Origin: Odiellus spinosus
Lineage: Eukaryota; Arthropoda; Arachnida; Opiliones; Phalangiidae
Length of the DNA stretch: 64,000 nucleotides
Reading direction: 5' to 3'
Assembly (NCBI GenBank): GCA_963920705.1
Contig: CAWUCO010000219.1
Span: 1,550,001-1,614,000 of the forward strand
A program made the position numbers and the translations under genes. Each line of letters opens with the position of its first letter. Positions within the stretch are counted from its first letter, which is position 1. Below, piece after piece: positions 38,723 to 49,815 of this stretch. Under the pieces are notes generated by a model that saw only the letters and a list, made by a program, of their open reading frames with translations, had not been told where the DNA came from and searched no databases.

Positions 38723-40513
38723 TGGAAATTTTTGAATCTCTACTTTGGAAATTTTACGATCTATACTTGGGAAATTTTTCGATCTACACTTGCGAAATTT
38801 TTCGATCTATACTCTCGAAATTTTTCGATCTATACTTGGGAAATTTTTCGATCTATACTTGGGAAATTTTTCGATCTATACTTGGGAAATTTTTGGATCT
38901 ATACTTGCGAAATTTTTCGATCTATACTTGGGAAATTTTTCGATCTATACTTGGAAATTTTTCGATCTATACTTGGGAAATTTTTCGATCTATACTTGGG
39001 AAATTTTTCGATCTATACTTGGGAAATTTTTCGATCTATTCTTGGGAAATTTTTCGATCTATACTTGGGAAATTTTTCGATCTATACTTGGGCAATTTTT
39101 CGATCTGTACTTATGAAATTTTTCGATCTGTACTTTTGAAATTTTTCGATCTATACTTGGGAAATTTTTCAATCTCTACTTGGGAAATTTTTGAATCTCT
39201 ACTTGGGAAATTTTTGAATCTCTACTTGGGAAATTTTTGAATCTCTTCTTGGGAAATTTTTGAATCTCTACTTTGGAAATTTTTGAATCTCTACTTTGGA
39301 AATTTTACGATCTATACTTGGGAAATTTTTCGATCTACACTTGCGAAATTTTTCGATCTATACTCTCGAAATTTTTCGATCTATACTTGGGAAATTTTTC
39401 GATCTATACTTGGGAAATTTTTCGATCTATACTTGGGAAATTTTTCGATCTATACTTGCGAAATTTTTCGATCTATACTTGGGAAATTTTTCGATCTATA
39501 CTTGGAAATTTTTCGATCTATACTTGGGAAATTTTTCGATCTATACTTGGGAAATTTTTCGATCTGTACTTGGGAAATTTTTCGATCTGTACTTGGGAAA
39601 TTTTTCGATCTATACTTGGAAAATTTTTCGATCTATACTTGGGAAATTTTTCGATCTATACTTGGGAAATTTTTGAATCTCTACTTGGGAAATTTTTGAA
39701 TCTCTACTTGGAAAATTTTTGAATCTCTACTTGGGAAATTTTTGAATCTCTACTTTGGAAATTTTTCGATCTATACTTGGGAAATTTTTGAATCTCTACT
39801 TGGGAAATTTTTGAATCTCTACTTGGAAAATTTTTGAATCTCTACTTGGAAAATTTTTGAATCTCTACTTTGGAAATTTTTCGATCTATACTTGGGAAAT
39901 TTTTGAATCTCTTCTTGGGAAATTTTTGAATCTCTACTTTGGAAATTTTTCGATCTATACTTGGGAAATTTTTCGATCTATACTTGGGAAATTTTTCGAT
40001 CTATACTTGCGAAATTTTTCGATCTATACTTGGGAAATTTTTCGATCTATACTTGGGAAATTTTTCGATCTATACCTGGGAAATTTTTCGATCTATACTT
40101 GGGAAATTTTTGGATCTATACTTGTGAAATTTTTGAATCTCTACTTGGAAAATTTTTGAATCTCTACTTGGGAAATTTTTGAATCTCTTCTTGGGAAATT
40201 TTTGAATCTCTACTTTGGAAATTTTTGAATCTCTACTTGGGAAATTTTACGATCTATACTTGAGAAATTTTTCGATCTATACTTGGGAAATTTTTCGATC
40301 TATTCTTGGGAAATTTTTCGATCTATACTTGGGAAATTTTTCGATCTATACTTGGGCAATTTTTCGATCTGTACTTATGAAATTTTTCGATCTGTACTTG
40401 GGAAATTTTTCGATCTATACTTGGGAAATTTTTCAATCTCTACTTGGGAAATTTTTGAATCTCTACTTGGGAAATTTTTGAATCTCTTCTTGGGAAATTT
40501 TTGAATCTCTACT

Positions 40514-42300
40514 TTGGAAATTTTTGAATCTCTACTTTGGAAATTTTACGATCTATACTTGGGAAATTTTTCGATCTACACTTGCGAAATTTTTCGATCT
40601 ATACTCTCGAAATTTTTCGATCTATACTTGGGAAATTTTTCGATCTATACTTGGGAAATTTTTCGATCTATACTTGGGAAATTTTTCGATCTATACTTGC
40701 GAAATTTTTCGATCTATACTTGGGAAATTTTTCGATCTATACTTGGAAATTTTTCGATCTATACTTGGGAAATTTTTCGATCTATACTTGGGAAATTTTT
40801 CGATCTATACTTGGGAAATTTTACGATCTATACTTGGGAAATTTTTCGATCTATACTTGGGAAATTTTTCGATCTATTCTTGGGAAATTTTTCGATCTAT
40901 ACTTGGGCAATTTTTCGATCTGTACTTGGGAAATTTTTCGATCTGTACTTGGGAAATTTTTCGATCTATACTTGGAAAATTTTTCGATCTATACTTGGGA
41001 AATTTTTCGATCTATACTTGGGAAATTTTTGAATCTCTACTTGGGAAATTTTTGAATCTCTACTTGGAAAATTTTTGAATCTCTACTTGGGAAATTTTTG
41101 AATCTCTACTTTGGAAATTTTTCGATCTATACTTGGGAAATTTTTGAATCTCTACTTGGGAAATTTTTGAATCTCTACTTGGAAAATTTTTGAATCTCTA
41201 CTTGGAAAATTTTTGAATCTCTACTTTGGAAATTTTTCGATCTATACTTGGGAAATTTTTGAATCTCTTCTTGGGAAATTTTTGAATCTCTACTTTGGAA
41301 ATTTTTCGATCTATACTTGGGAAATTTTTCGATCTATACTTGGGAAATTTTTCGATCTATACTTGCGAAATTTTTCGATCTATACTTGGGAAATTTTTCG
41401 ATCTATACTTGGGAAATTTTTCGATCTATACCTGGGAAATTTTTCGATCTATACTTGGGAAATTTTTGGATCTATACTTGTGAAATTTTTGAATCTCTAC
41501 TTGGAAAATTTTTGAATCTCTACTTGGGAAATTTTTGAATCTCTTCTTGGGAAATTTTTGAATCTCTACTTTGGAAATTTTTGAATCTCTACTTGGGAAA
41601 TTTTACGATCTATACTTGGGAAATTTTTCGATCAATACTTGGGAAATTTTTCGATCTATTCTTGGGAAATTTTTCGATCTATACTTGGGAAATTTTTCGA
41701 TCTATACTTTTGCAATTTTTCGATCTGTACTTGGGAAATTTTTCGATCTGTACTTGGGAAATTTTTCGATCTATACTTGGAAAATTTTTCGATCTATTTT
41801 TGGGAAATTTTTCGATCTATACTTGGGAAATTTTTGAATCTCTACTTGGGAAATTTTTGAATCTCTACTTGGGAAATTTTGGAATCTCTACTTGGGAAAC
41901 TTTTGAATGTCTACTTGGGAAATTTTTGAATCTCTACTTGGGAAATTTTTGGATCTATACTTGGGAAATTTTTGGATCTATACTCGGGAAATTTTTGGAT
42001 CTATTCTTGGGAAATTTTTCGATCTATTCTTGGGAAATTTTTGGATCTATACTTGGGAAATTTTTGGATCTATACTTGGGAAATTTTTGGATCTATACTT
42101 GGGAAATTTTTGGATCTATACTTTAGTAATTTTTGGATCTAAACTAGGGAATTTTTGAATCTCTACTTTGGAAATTTTTGAATCTCTACTTGGGAAATTT
42201 TACGATCTATACTTGGAAAATTTTTCGATCTATACTTGGGAAATTTTTCGATCTATTCTTGGGAAATTTTTCGATCTATACTTGGGCAATTTTTCGATCT
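40514..42300. repeat. About 2.25-kb HOR, unit 1
   Basis: Matches 42765-44551 at a shift of 2,251, with an exact right limit (42301 G versus 44552 A). It includes ATACTCTCGAAA, CGATCAATAC, a monomer with CTTTTGCAATT near 41,708, a six-T monomer CTATTTTTGGG, GAAACTTTTG, GAATGTC and a C block. Near 42,121 it has CTTTAGTAATT where unit 2 has CTTGGGTAATT. Confidence 0.88.
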
Positions 42301-44316
42301 GTACTTGGGAAATTTTTCGATCTATACTTGGGAAATTTTTCGATCTATACTTGGGAAATTTTTCGATCTATACTTGGGAAATTTTTGGATCTATACTTGC
42401 GAAATTTTTCGATCTATACTTGGGAAATTTTTCGATCTATACTTGGAAATTTTTCGATCTATACTTGGGAAATTTTTCGATCTATACTTGGGAAATTTTT
42501 CGATCTATACTTGGGAAATTTTTCGATCTATTCTTGGGAAATTTTTCGATCTATACTTGGGAAATTTTTCGATCTATACTTGGGCAATTTTTCGATCTGT
42601 ACTTATGAAATTTTTCGATCTGTACTTGGGAAATTTTTCGATCTATACTTGGGAAATTTTTCAATCTCTACTTGGGAAATTTTTGAATCTCTACTTGGGA
42701 AATTTTTGAATCTCTACTTGGGAAATTTTTGAATCTCTTCTTGGGAAATTTTTGAATCTCTACTTTGGAAATTTTTGAATCTCTACTTTGGAAATTTTAC
42801 GATCTATACTTGGGAAATTTTTCGATCTACACTTGCGAAATTTTTCGATCTATACTCTCGAAATTTTTCGATCTATACTTGGGAAATTTTTCGATCTATA
42901 CTTGGGAAATTTTTCGATCTATACTTGGGAAATTTTTCGATCTATACTTGCGAAATTTTTCGATCTATACTTGGGAAATTTTTCGATCTATACTTGGAAA
43001 TTTTTCGATCTATACTTGGGAAATTTTTCGATCTATACTTGGGAAATTTTTCGATCTATACTTGGGAAATTTTACGATCTATACTTGGGAAATTTTTCGA
43101 TCTATACTTGGGAAATTTTTCGATCTATTCTTGGGAAATTTTTCGATCTATACTTGGGCAATTTTTCGATCTGTACTTGGGAAATTTTTCGATCTGTACT
43201 TGGGAAATTTTTCGATCTATACTTGGAAAATTTTTCGATCTATACTTGGGAAATTTTTCGATCTATACTTGGGAAATTTTTGAATCTCTACTTGGGAAAT
43301 TTTTGAATCTCTACTTGGAAAATTTTTGAATCTCTACTTGGGAAATTTTTGAATCTCTACTTTGGAAATTTTTCGATCTATACTTGGGAAATTTTTGAAT
43401 CTCTACTTGGGAAATTTTTGAATCTCTACTTGGAAAATTTTTGAATCTCTACTTGGAAAATTTTTGAATCTCTACTTTGGAAATTTTTCGATCTATACTT
43501 GGGAAATTTTTGAATCTCTTCTTGGGAAATTTTTGAATCTCTACTTTGGAAATTTTTCGATCTATACTTGGGAAATTTTTCGATCTATACTTGGGAAATT
43601 TTTCGATCTATACTTGCGAAATTTTTCGATCTATACTTGCGAAATTTTTCGATCTATACTTGGGAAATTTTTCGATCTATACCTGGGAAATTTTTCGATC
43701 TATACTTGGGAAATTTTTGGATCTATACTTGTGAAATTTTTGAATCTCTACTTGGAAAATTTTTGAATCTCTACTTGGGAAATTTTTGAATCTCTTCTTG
43801 GGAAATTTTTGAATCTCTACTTTGGAAATTTTTGAATCTCTACTTGGGAAATTTTACGATCTATACTTGGGAAATTTTTCGATCAATACTTGGGAAATTT
43901 TTCGATCTATTCTTGGGAAATTTTTCGATCTATACTTGGGAAATTTTTCGATCTATACTTTTGCAATTTTTCGATCTGTACTTGGGAAATTTTTCGATCT
44001 GTACTTGGGAAATTTTTCGATCTATACTTGGAAAATTTTTCGATCTATTTTTGGGAAATTTTTCGATCTATACTTGGGAAATTTTTGAATCTCTACTTGG
44101 GAAATTTTTGAATCTCTACTTGGGAAATTTTGGAATCTCTACTTGGGAAACTTTTGAATGTCTACTTGGGAAATTTTTGAATCTCTACTTGGGAAATTTT
44201 TGGATCTATACTTGGGAAATTTTTGGATCTATACTCGGGAAATTTTTGGATCTATTCTTGGGAAATTTTTCGATCTATTCTTGGGAAATTTTTGGATCTA
44301 TACTTGGGAAATTTTT
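41998..44316. repeat. 2.3-kb segment, first copy (matches 44662-46980)
   Basis: Shift 2,664. The limits are 41997 (G) versus 44661 (C) and 44317 (G) versus 46981 (C). The rare CTTTAGTAATT and the doubled ACTTGCG are in both copies. I saw almost no differences between them. The interval 44317-44661 is a junction zone where a CGATCTACACTTGCG / ATACTCTCG fragment is inserted into a run that normally carries D monomers. Confidence 0.9.
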
Positions 44317-44551
44317 GGATCTATACTTGGGAAATTTTTGGATCTATACTTGGGAAATTTTTGGATCTATACTTGGGTAATTTTTGGATCTAAACTAGGG
44401 AATTTTTGAATCTCTACTTTGGAAATTTTTGAATCTCTACTTGGGAAATTTTACGATCTATACTTGGAAAATTTTTCGATCTATACTTGGGAAATTTTTC
44501 GATCTATTCTTGGGAAATTTTTCGATCTATACTTGGGCAATTTTTCGATCT
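42765..44551. repeat. About 2.25-kb HOR, unit 2
   Basis: Second copy at a shift of 2,251. It has a doubled ACTTGCG near 43,613-43,640 where unit 1 has a single one, and this doubling is shared with the next copy at about 46.28 kb. Units 2 and 3 are therefore the closest pair, and most of this unit belongs to the 2,664-bp duplication as well. Confidence 0.88.
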
Positions 44552-44661
44552 ACACTTGCGAAATTTTTCGATCTATACTCTCGAAATTTTTCGATCTATA
44601 CTTGGGAAATTTTTGGATCTATACTTGGGAAATTTTTGGATCTATACTCGGGAAATTTTTC

Positions 44662-46980
44662 GATCTATTCTTGGGAAATTTTTCGATCTATTCTTGGGAA
44701 ATTTTTGGATCTATACTTGGGAAATTTTTGGATCTATACTTGGGAAATTTTTGGATCTATACTTGGGAAATTTTTGGATCTATACTTTAGTAATTTTTGG
44801 ATCTAAACTAGGGAATTTTTGAATCTCTACTTTGGAAATTTTTGAATCTCTACTTGGGAAATTTTACGATCTATACTTGGAAAATTTTTCGATCTATACT
44901 TGGGAAATTTTTCGATCTATTCTTGGGAAATTTTTCGATCTATACTTGGGCAATTTTTCGATCTGTACTTGGGAAATTTTTCGATCTATACTTGGGAAAT
45001 TTTTCGATCTATACTTGGGAAATTTTTCGATCTATACTTGGGAAATTTTTGGATCTATACTTGCGAAATTTTTCGATCTATACTTGGGAAATTTTTCGAT
45101 CTATACTTGGAAATTTTTCGATCTATACTTGGGAAATTTTTCGATCTATACTTGGGAAATTTTTCGATCTATACTTGGGAAATTTTTCGATCTATTCTTG
45201 GGAAATTTTTCGATCTATACTTGGGAAATTTTTCGATCTATACTTGGGCAATTTTTCGATCTGTACTTATGAAATTTTTCGATCTGTACTTGGGAAATTT
45301 TTCGATCTATACTTGGGAAATTTTTCAATCTCTACTTGGGAAATTTTTGAATCTCTACTTGGGAAATTTTTGAATCTCTACTTGGGAAATTTTTGAATCT
45401 CTTCTTGGGAAATTTTTGAATCTCTACTTTGGAAATTTTTGAATCTCTACTTTGGAAATTTTACGATCTATACTTGGGAAATTTTTCGATCTACACTTGC
45501 GAAATTTTTCGATCTATACTCTCGAAATTTTTCGATCTATACTTGGGAAATTTTTCGATCTATACTTGGGAAATTTTTCGATCTATACTTGGGAAATTTT
45601 TCGATCTATACTTGCGAAATTTTTCGATCTATACTTGGGAAATTTTTCGATCTATACTTGGAAATTTTTCGATCTATACTTGGGAAATTTTTCGATCTAT
45701 ACTTGGGAAATTTTTCGATCTATACTTGGGAAATTTTACGATCTATACTTGGGAAATTTTTCGATCTATACTTGGGAAATTTTTCGATCTATTCTTGGGA
45801 AATTTTTCGATCTATACTTGGGCAATTTTTCGATCTGTACTTGGGAAATTTTTCGATCTGTACTTGGGAAATTTTTCGATCTATACTTGGAAAATTTTTC
45901 GATCTATACTTGGGAAATTTTTCGATCTATACTTGGGAAATTTTTGAATCTCTACTTGGGAAATTTTTGAATCTCTACTTGGAAAATTTTTGAATCTCTA
46001 CTTGGGAAATTTTTGAATCTCTACTTTGGAAATTTTTCGATCTATACTTGGGAAATTTTTGAATCTCTACTTGGGAAATTTTTGAATCTCTACTTGGAAA
46101 ATTTTTGAATCTCTACTTGGAAAATTTTTGAATCTCTACTTTGGAAATTTTTCGATCTATACTTGGGAAATTTTTGAATCTCTTCTTGGGAAATTTTTGA
46201 ATCTCTACTTTGGAAATTTTTCGATCTATACTTGGGAAATTTTTCGATCTATACTTGGGAAATTTTTCGATCTATACTTGCGAAATTTTTCGATCTATAC
46301 TTGCGAAATTTTTCGATCTATACTTGGGAAATTTTTCGATCTATACCTGGGAAATTTTTCGATCTATACTTGGGAAATTTTTGGATCTATACTTGTGAAA
46401 TTTTTGAATCTCTACTTGGAAAATTTTTGAATCTCTACTTGGGAAATTTTTGAATCTCTTCTTGGGAAATTTTTGAATCTCTACTTTGGAAATTTTTGAA
46501 TCTCTACTTGGGAAATTTTACGATCTATACTTGGGAAATTTTTCGATCAATACTTGGGAAATTTTTCGATCTATTCTTGGGAAATTTTTCGATCTATACT
46601 TGGGAAATTTTTCGATCTATACTTTTGCAATTTTTCGATCTGTACTTGGGAAATTTTTCGATCTGTACTTGGGAAATTTTTCGATCTATACTTGGAAAAT
46701 TTTTCGATCTATTTTTGGGAAATTTTTCGATCTATACTTGGGAAATTTTTGAATCTCTACTTGGGAAATTTTTGAATCTCTACTTGGGAAATTTTGGAAT
46801 CTCTACTTGGGAAACTTTTGAATGTCTACTTGGGAAATTTTTGAATCTCTACTTGGGAAATTTTTGGATCTATACTTGGGAAATTTTTGGATCTATACTC
46901 GGGAAATTTTTGGATCTATTCTTGGGAAATTTTTCGATCTATTCTTGGGAAATTTTTGGATCTATACTTGGGAAATTTTT
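44662..46980. repeat. 2.3-kb segment, second copy (matches 41998-44316)
   Basis: Second copy at a shift of 2,664. It ends abruptly in the middle of a C block at 46981, where a 644-bp tandem duplication begins again with CGATCTATACCTGGG. The two events share this breakpoint, so the 644-bp duplication is later than the 2,664-bp one. Confidence 0.9.
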
Positions 46981-47624
46981 CGATCTATACCTGGGAAATT
47001 TTTCGATCTATACTTGGGAAATTTTTGGATCTATACTTGTGAAATTTTTGAATCTCTACTTGGAAAATTTTTGAATCTCTACTTGGGAAATTTTTGAATC
47101 TCTTCTTGGGAAATTTTTGAATCTCTACTTTGGAAATTTTTGAATCTCTACTTGGGAAATTTTACGATCTATACTTGGGAAATTTTTCGATTAATACTTG
47201 GGAAATTTTTCGATCTATTCTTGGGAAATTTTTCGATCTATACTTGGGAAATTTTTCGATCTATACTTTTGCAATTTTTCGATCTGTACTTGGGAAATTT
47301 TTCGATCTGTACTTGGGAAATTTTTCGATCTATACTTGGAAAATTTTTCGATCTATTTTTGGGAAATTTTTCGATCTATACTTGGGAAATTTTTGAATCT
47401 CTACTTGGGAAATTTTTGAATCTCTACTTGGGAAATTTTGGAATCTCTACTTGGGAAACTTTTGAATGTCTACTTGGGAAATTTTTGAATCTCTACTTGG
47501 GAAATTTTTGGATCTATACTTGGGAAATTTTTGGATCTATACTCGGGAAATTTTTGGATCTATTCTTGGGAAATTTTTCGATCTATTCTTGGGAAATTTT
47601 TGGATCTATACTTGGGAAATTTTT
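46315..47624. repeat. Tandem duplication of exactly 28 monomers (644 bp)
   Basis: 46315-46980 matches 46959-47624. The limits are 46314 (C) versus 46958 (G) and 46981 (C) versus 47625 (G). The period of 644 equals 28 x 23. One difference was seen: CGATCAATAC near 46,548 and CGATTAATAC near 47,192. At the junction (about 46,959-46,981) a C monomer is followed by A monomers with CCTGGG, interrupting a C block that is complete in the second unit. Confidence 0.92.
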
Positions 47625-49815
47625 GGATCTATACTTGGGAAATTTTTGGATCTATACTTGGGAAATTTTTGGATCTATACTTGGGTAATTTTTGGATCTA
47701 AACTAGGGAATTTTTGAATCTCTACTTTGGAAATTTTTGAATCTCTACTTGGGAAATTTTACGATCTATACTTGGAAAATTTTTCGATCTATACTTGGGA
47801 AATTTTTCGATCTATTCTTGGGAAATTTTTCGATCTATACTTGGGCAATTTTTCGATCTGCACTTGGGAAATTTTTCGATCTGTACTTGGGAAATTTTTC
47901 AATCTATACTTGGAAAATTTTTCGATCTATACTTGGGAAATTTTTCGATCTATACTTGGGAAATTTTTGAATCTCTACTTGGGAAATTTTTGAATCTCTA
48001 CTTGGAAAATTTTTGAATCTCTACTTGGGAAATTTTTGAATCTCTACTTTGGAAATTTTTCGATCTATACTTGGGAAATTTTTGAATCTCTACTTGGGAA
48101 ATTTTTGAATCTCTACTTGGAAAATTTTTGAATCTCTACTTGGGAAGTTTTTGAATCTCTTCTTGGGAAATTTTTGAATCTCTACTTTGGAAATTTTTCG
48201 ATCTATACTTGGGAAATTTTTCGATCTATACTTGGGAAATTTTTCGATCTATACTTGGGAAATTTTTCGATCTATACTTGCGAAATTTTTCGATCTATAC
48301 TTGGGAAATTTTTCGATCTATACTTGGGAAATTTTTCGATCTATACCTGGGAAATTTTTCGATCTATACTTGGGAAATTTTTGAATCTCTACTTGGGAAA
48401 TTTTTGAATCTCTACTTGGAAAATTTTTGAATCTCTACTTGGGAAATTTTTGAATCTCTACTTTGGAAATTTTTCGATCTATACTTGGGAAATTTTTGAA
48501 TCTCTACTTGGGAAATTTTTGAATCTCTACTTGGAAAATTTTTGAATCTCTACTTGGGAAGTTTTTGAATCTCTTCTTGGGAAATTTTTGAATCTCTACT
48601 TTGGAAATTTTTCGATCTATACTTGGGAAATTTTTCGATCTATACTTGGGAAATTTTACGATCTATACTTGGGAAATTTTTCGATCAATACTTGGGAAAT
48701 TTTTCGATCTATTCTTGGGAAATTTTTCGATCTATACTTGGGAAATTTTTCGATCTATACTTTTGCAATTTTTCGATCTGTACTTGGGAAATTTTTCGAT
48801 CTGTACTTGGGAAATTTTTCGATCTATACTTGGAAAATTTTTCGATCTATTTTTGGGAAATTTTTCGATCTATACTTGGGAAATTTTTGAATCTCTACTT
48901 GGGAAATTTTTGAATCTCTACTTGGGAAATTTTGGAATCTCTACTTGGGAAACTTTTGAATGTCTACTTGGGAAATTTTTGAATCTCTACTTGGGAAATT
49001 TTTGGATCTATACTTGGGAAATTTTTGGATCTATACTTGGGAAATTTTTGGATCTATACTTGGGAAATTTTTGGATCTATACTCGGGAAATTTTTGGATC
49101 TATTCTTGGGAAATTTTTCGATCTATTCTTGGGAAATTTTTGGATCTATACTTGGGAAATTTTTGGATCTATACTTGGGAAATTTTTGGATCTATACTTG
49201 GGAAATTTTTGGATCTATACTTGGGTAATTTTTGGATCTAAACTAGGGAATTTTTGAATCTCTACTTTGGAAATTTTTGAATCTCTACTTGGGAAATTTT
49301 ACGATCTATACTTGGGAAATTTTTCGATCTATACTTGGGAAATTTTTCGATCTATACTTGGGAAATTTTTCGATCTATACTTGGGAAATTTTTCGATCTA
49401 ACTTGGGAAATTTTTCGATCTATACTTGGGAAATTTTTCGATCTATACTTGGAAAATTTTTCGATCTATACTTGGGAAATTTTTCGATCTATTCTTGGGA
49501 AATTTTTCGATCTATACTTGGGCAATTTTTCGATCTGTACTTGGGAAATTTTTCGATCTGTACTTGGGAAATTTTTCAATCTATACTTGGAAAATTTTTC
49601 GATCTATACTTGGGAAATTTTTCGATCTATACTTGGGAAATTTTTGAATCTCTACTTGGGAAATTTTTGAATCTCTACTTGGAAAATTTTTGAATCTCTA
49701 CTTGGGAAATTTTTGAATCTCTACTTTGGAAATTTTTCGATCTATACTTGGGAAATTTTTGAATCTCTACTTGGGAAATTTTTGAATCTCTACTTGGAAA
49801 ATTTTTGAATCTCTA
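47105..49815. repeat. Near-perfect 2,711-bp tandem HOR, unit 1
   Basis: 47105-49823 matches 49816-52534. The left mismatch is 47104 (T) versus 49815 (A); the right is 49824 (A) versus 52535 (G). Only two differences were noticed: CGATTAATAC near 47,194 (C in unit 2) and the core near 47,529 (AAATTTTTGG here, AAATATTTGG in unit 2). The unit holds B, A with CTTTTGCAATT, D, GAAACTTTTG, GAATGTC, a C block with CTAAACTAGGG, and the 21-bp monomer. An inner 414-bp (18-monomer) repeat marked by GGGAAGTTTTTG lies at about 48.06-48.89 kb. Confidence 0.95.

Larger units (their letters stand above)
17291..46980. repeat. Domain II: HOR family marked by ATACTCTCGAAA
   Basis: The private marker is a pair of monomers, CGATCTACACTTGCG followed by CGATCTATACTCTCG. 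I count 24 copies in this domain, near 17.79, 19.31, 19.86, 20.85, 21.40, 22.53, 24.04, 24.59, 25.17, 26.27, 27.26, 28.57, 30.13, 31.41, 33.85, 35.18, 37.04, 37.43, 38.81, 39.36, 40.60, 42.86, 44.58 and 45.52 kb. Spacing is irregular (about 390 to 2,660 bp), with 551 bp recurring four times. Sub-lineages carry AATATTACG or CCATCTATAC downstream. The right edge is gradual: domain III markers appear from about 49 kb. Confidence 0.85.

Noticed and set aside
41907..42158. ATG-started frame (also near 44158, 46822, 47466, 48960, 50177, 51671 and 52911)
   Set aside because: The ATG comes from one GAATGTC monomer variant copied with its HOR. The frame is the ordinary repeat translation and ends at the next stop-bearing monomer.
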